The notes beneath the pieces were generated by a model, which saw nothing but the letters and a program-made list of their open reading frames with translations, did no database searches and had not been told where the DNA came from. Position numbers and translations under genes: made by a program. Below are positions 62,552 to 64,000 of a DNA stretch of 64,000 nucleotides, piece by piece (position 1 is the stretch's first letter; each line of letters begins with the position of its first letter). Source of the stretch: Bacteroidota bacterium (lineage in GTDB: Bacteria > Bacteroidota > Bacteroidia > AKYH767-A > OLB10); the NCBI GenBank assembly GCA_016722525.1, contig JADKJB010000032.1:1-64000 (forward strand), written 5' to 3'.

Positions 62552-62641
62552 TGGCGGAGAGTTAGGGATTCGAACCCCAGGAGGCTTTAACACCTCAACA
62601 GTTTTCAAGACTGCCGCAATCGACCGCTCTGCCAACTCTCC
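62552..62641 (-). tRNA. tRNA-Ser (anticodon UGA)
   Basis: On the minus strand the acceptor stem GGAGAGT pairs with ACTCTCC, followed by discriminator G and an encoded CCA (62552-62554). The anticodon loop CTTGAAA holds TGA (62605-62607). The variable arm GAGG/CCTC and the T-loop TTCGAAT are in place, as expected of a class II serine tRNA. Confidence 0.95.
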
Positions 62642-62930
62642 GGGCGCGAAAGTAGAATATTTTTTTCATTTTCAGTTCAGAAAAGAGAAAATAATGAATA
62701 TTTTAAGGACGGGTTAAATCGTTTTTCCGGCTAACTTAACAAATCAGGGGCATGAACTTTATTTTTCAACAAATGTCGATTATTTCAAAATGCAGTCTTA
62801 TCTTTAATCGCTTCGTGTGAAATTATTCGCTCTAATTGATTGTTAAATTCAACCTGTTCAGCTGTGGTTTTGCGGCTAATTTCATATTGAAATTCTAAAT
62901 CGCTAACTTTAACATTCAACTCCAAACATC

Positions 62931-64000
62931 ATGAAAAAACACGTATTTATTTTTGCCCTATCGCTGCTTATCAGCATGGGTTCCTGTACCAAACAGGATG
63001 ATTTGCTAACTACTCAAGAATCAGGTGCTTTAGTGGTAAAGCAAAATCCAACAGCTATCCCGCAAGGTGATCCGGTTAGCCGATTCGATCTCGACAAACT
63101 GGTTATTGCCACTCTGGAAAGTCGTAATGATTTTCAGTGGGAATGGTTGGATTTGAAAACTTTGTGGAGCGCTCTTCAATACAATAATCATGCTCTTGCA
63201 ATAGGTTATAAACCAGCAGGAACTGGTGATATCAGCACAAAAATACACCAAGTAAAGGTTAAAGAAGGTGCCTATAAAGAGGTGCATGATGCACTGCTGA
63301 AATTCATCCTTGAAGAATTAAATAGAGACCTTCAGCAACCAGTAACCCTGCAGGATATACTCATCGAGGACGATCAAACACTTCCCATCATCACTATCAG
63401 GCTCACCAATAAAAATTTACTTACAAAATTATACAATCTGCAGAATGTCCGTTACCTGGAGCCACTCGATTATTGGCCTGCCGATATGCAACGTGTATCC
63501 TCCGCTTCAGGCTGTGATGCTTCAACACAGGCACTTACATCAGCCGATTACACTACTATCACGCCAGGCGCTATTTTACCCTGGAATTATAACAATCATA
63601 CGATTCCTGCAGCATGGAATTCAGCACGCGGACAAGGAATTACTATTGGGGTGATTGATGCAGGCATCAGTTCATCGCAAACACTGTTGGGCTCTCAATT
63701 TAATAGTGGTGTTTCGAATGTAGGTAGAACCGTTACAACCGGATTTACATTGGGTACATCTCCTTTTAATACTTGTACCCATGGAAATAGTATGAGTGGT
63801 TTAGCTGCCGGTCCACGGAACAATCAAAATGCCACAACCGGTGTGGCTTATGAAAGTAATCTGTATTTTATTAGGGCTTGCGAAGATGTGGTCCTCGATG
63901 GATCAGCAGAAAAAACTGCAGTTAAAAATGCACTTATTCAAATGGGAAATAATGCAGCCATTCGTATTATTAGTTTGAGTGTTGGTTCTCCATTTGGAAG
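62931..64000 (+). CDS. Subtilisin-like (S8) serine protease lipoprotein, 3' end outside window
   Basis: The frame runs from the ATG at 62931 to the window end without a stop. The N-terminus KKHVFIFALSLLISMGSC is a lipoprotein signal with Cys20 as the lipid site. A propeptide-like region (~60-190) precedes the catalytic domain. The Asp is in ITIGVIDAGISSSQ and the His in CTHGNSMSGLAAGP, so two residues of the triad are visible; the Ser lies beyond the window. LYFIRACEDVV and IRIISLSVGSPFG are typical S8 strands. It is likely outer-membrane anchored and degrades external protein. Confidence 0.85.
   Translation, partial: MKKHVFIFALSLLISMGSCTKQDDLLTTQESGALVVKQNPTAIPQGDPVSRFDLDKLVIATLESRNDFQWEWLDLKTLWSALQYNNHALAIGYKPAGTGDISTKIHQVKVKEGAYKEVHDALLKFILEELNRDLQQPVTLQDILIEDDQTLPIITIRLTNKNLLTKLYNLQNVRYLEPLDYWPADMQRVSSASGCDASTQALTSADYTTITPGAILPWNYNNHTIPAAWNSARGQGITIGVIDAGISSSQTLLGSQFNSGVSNVGRTVTTGFTLGTSPFNTCTHGNSMSGLAAGPRNNQNATTGVAYESNLYFIRACEDVVLDGSAEKTAVKNALIQMGNNAAIRIISLSVGSPFG

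Noticed and set aside
1..64000. CRISPR arrays, toxin-antitoxin pairs, restriction systems, prophage or a replication origin
   Set aside because: None of the expected genes, repeats or boxes could be found on either strand.

Overview
The window looks like a chromosomal piece of a Bacteroidota genome, probably a free-living, AT-rich Chitinophagales/Saprospirales-like lineage. The grounds are a short primary sigma factor of the Bacteroidota type (29457-30320), several promoters of the TTTG-N20-TAnnTTTG form, eleven probable type IX secretion (T9SS) cargo proteins with type A or type B C-terminal domains, a PorP/SprF-like outer-membrane protein, a DUF3276 PUR-type protein, a TspO homologue and a GWxTD protein. 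The species cannot be fixed from the sequence alone.

Layout. Positions 1-8953 hold a tandemly duplicated pair: a beta-helix surface protein followed by a propeller-like surface protein, twice. Positions 9136-12179 carry a phosphate transporter with its DUF47 partner, a DUF983 protein and a leucine-rich-repeat lipoprotein. Positions 12284-14081 encode an ABC exporter. Positions 14449-20850 encode a giant secreted subtilisin-like adhesin with seven LRSVVS hexapeptides in its MBG region. Positions 21140-30320 hold a TPR adenylate cyclase, an HD protein, a PUR-type protein, a SprB-repeat T9SS protein, a DUF2911-TPR protein and the primary sigma factor. A TPR hybrid histidine kinase follows on the other strand (30394-33020). 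Positions 33394-40477 are a four-gene minus-strand operon: adhesin, PorP/SprF, OmpA-like PorE-type protein, adhesin. Then come a glycosyltransferase with a fumarylacetoacetase-family enzyme and a GWxTD protein.

Positions 44488-49338 are a compact minus-strand light-response cluster: DUF2071, TIGR03643, flavin reductase, DUF2256, Fe-S type photolyase/cryptochrome, TspO and an NmrA-like reductase, with two tiny membrane-protein reading frames just upstream. Positions 50084-52910 contain a MITE-like inverted repeat, three small membrane proteins, and a MarR/DUF2024/thioredoxin-like group. Two identical 13-bp operator palindromes sit at the same position against two promoters in that group. Positions 53247-64000 hold more T9SS cargo, a transglutaminase, degenerate transposase remnants, a truncated fibre-like gene, tRNA-Ser(UGA) and the start of a subtilisin-like lipoprotein.

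About half of the genes are interrupted by one-base indels. Most of those I resolved lie in short homopolymer runs, while each downstream frame continues the same protein family. I therefore annotate them as single genes with likely sequence errors rather than as true pseudogenes. All family assignments come from reading the translations; no database search was run.
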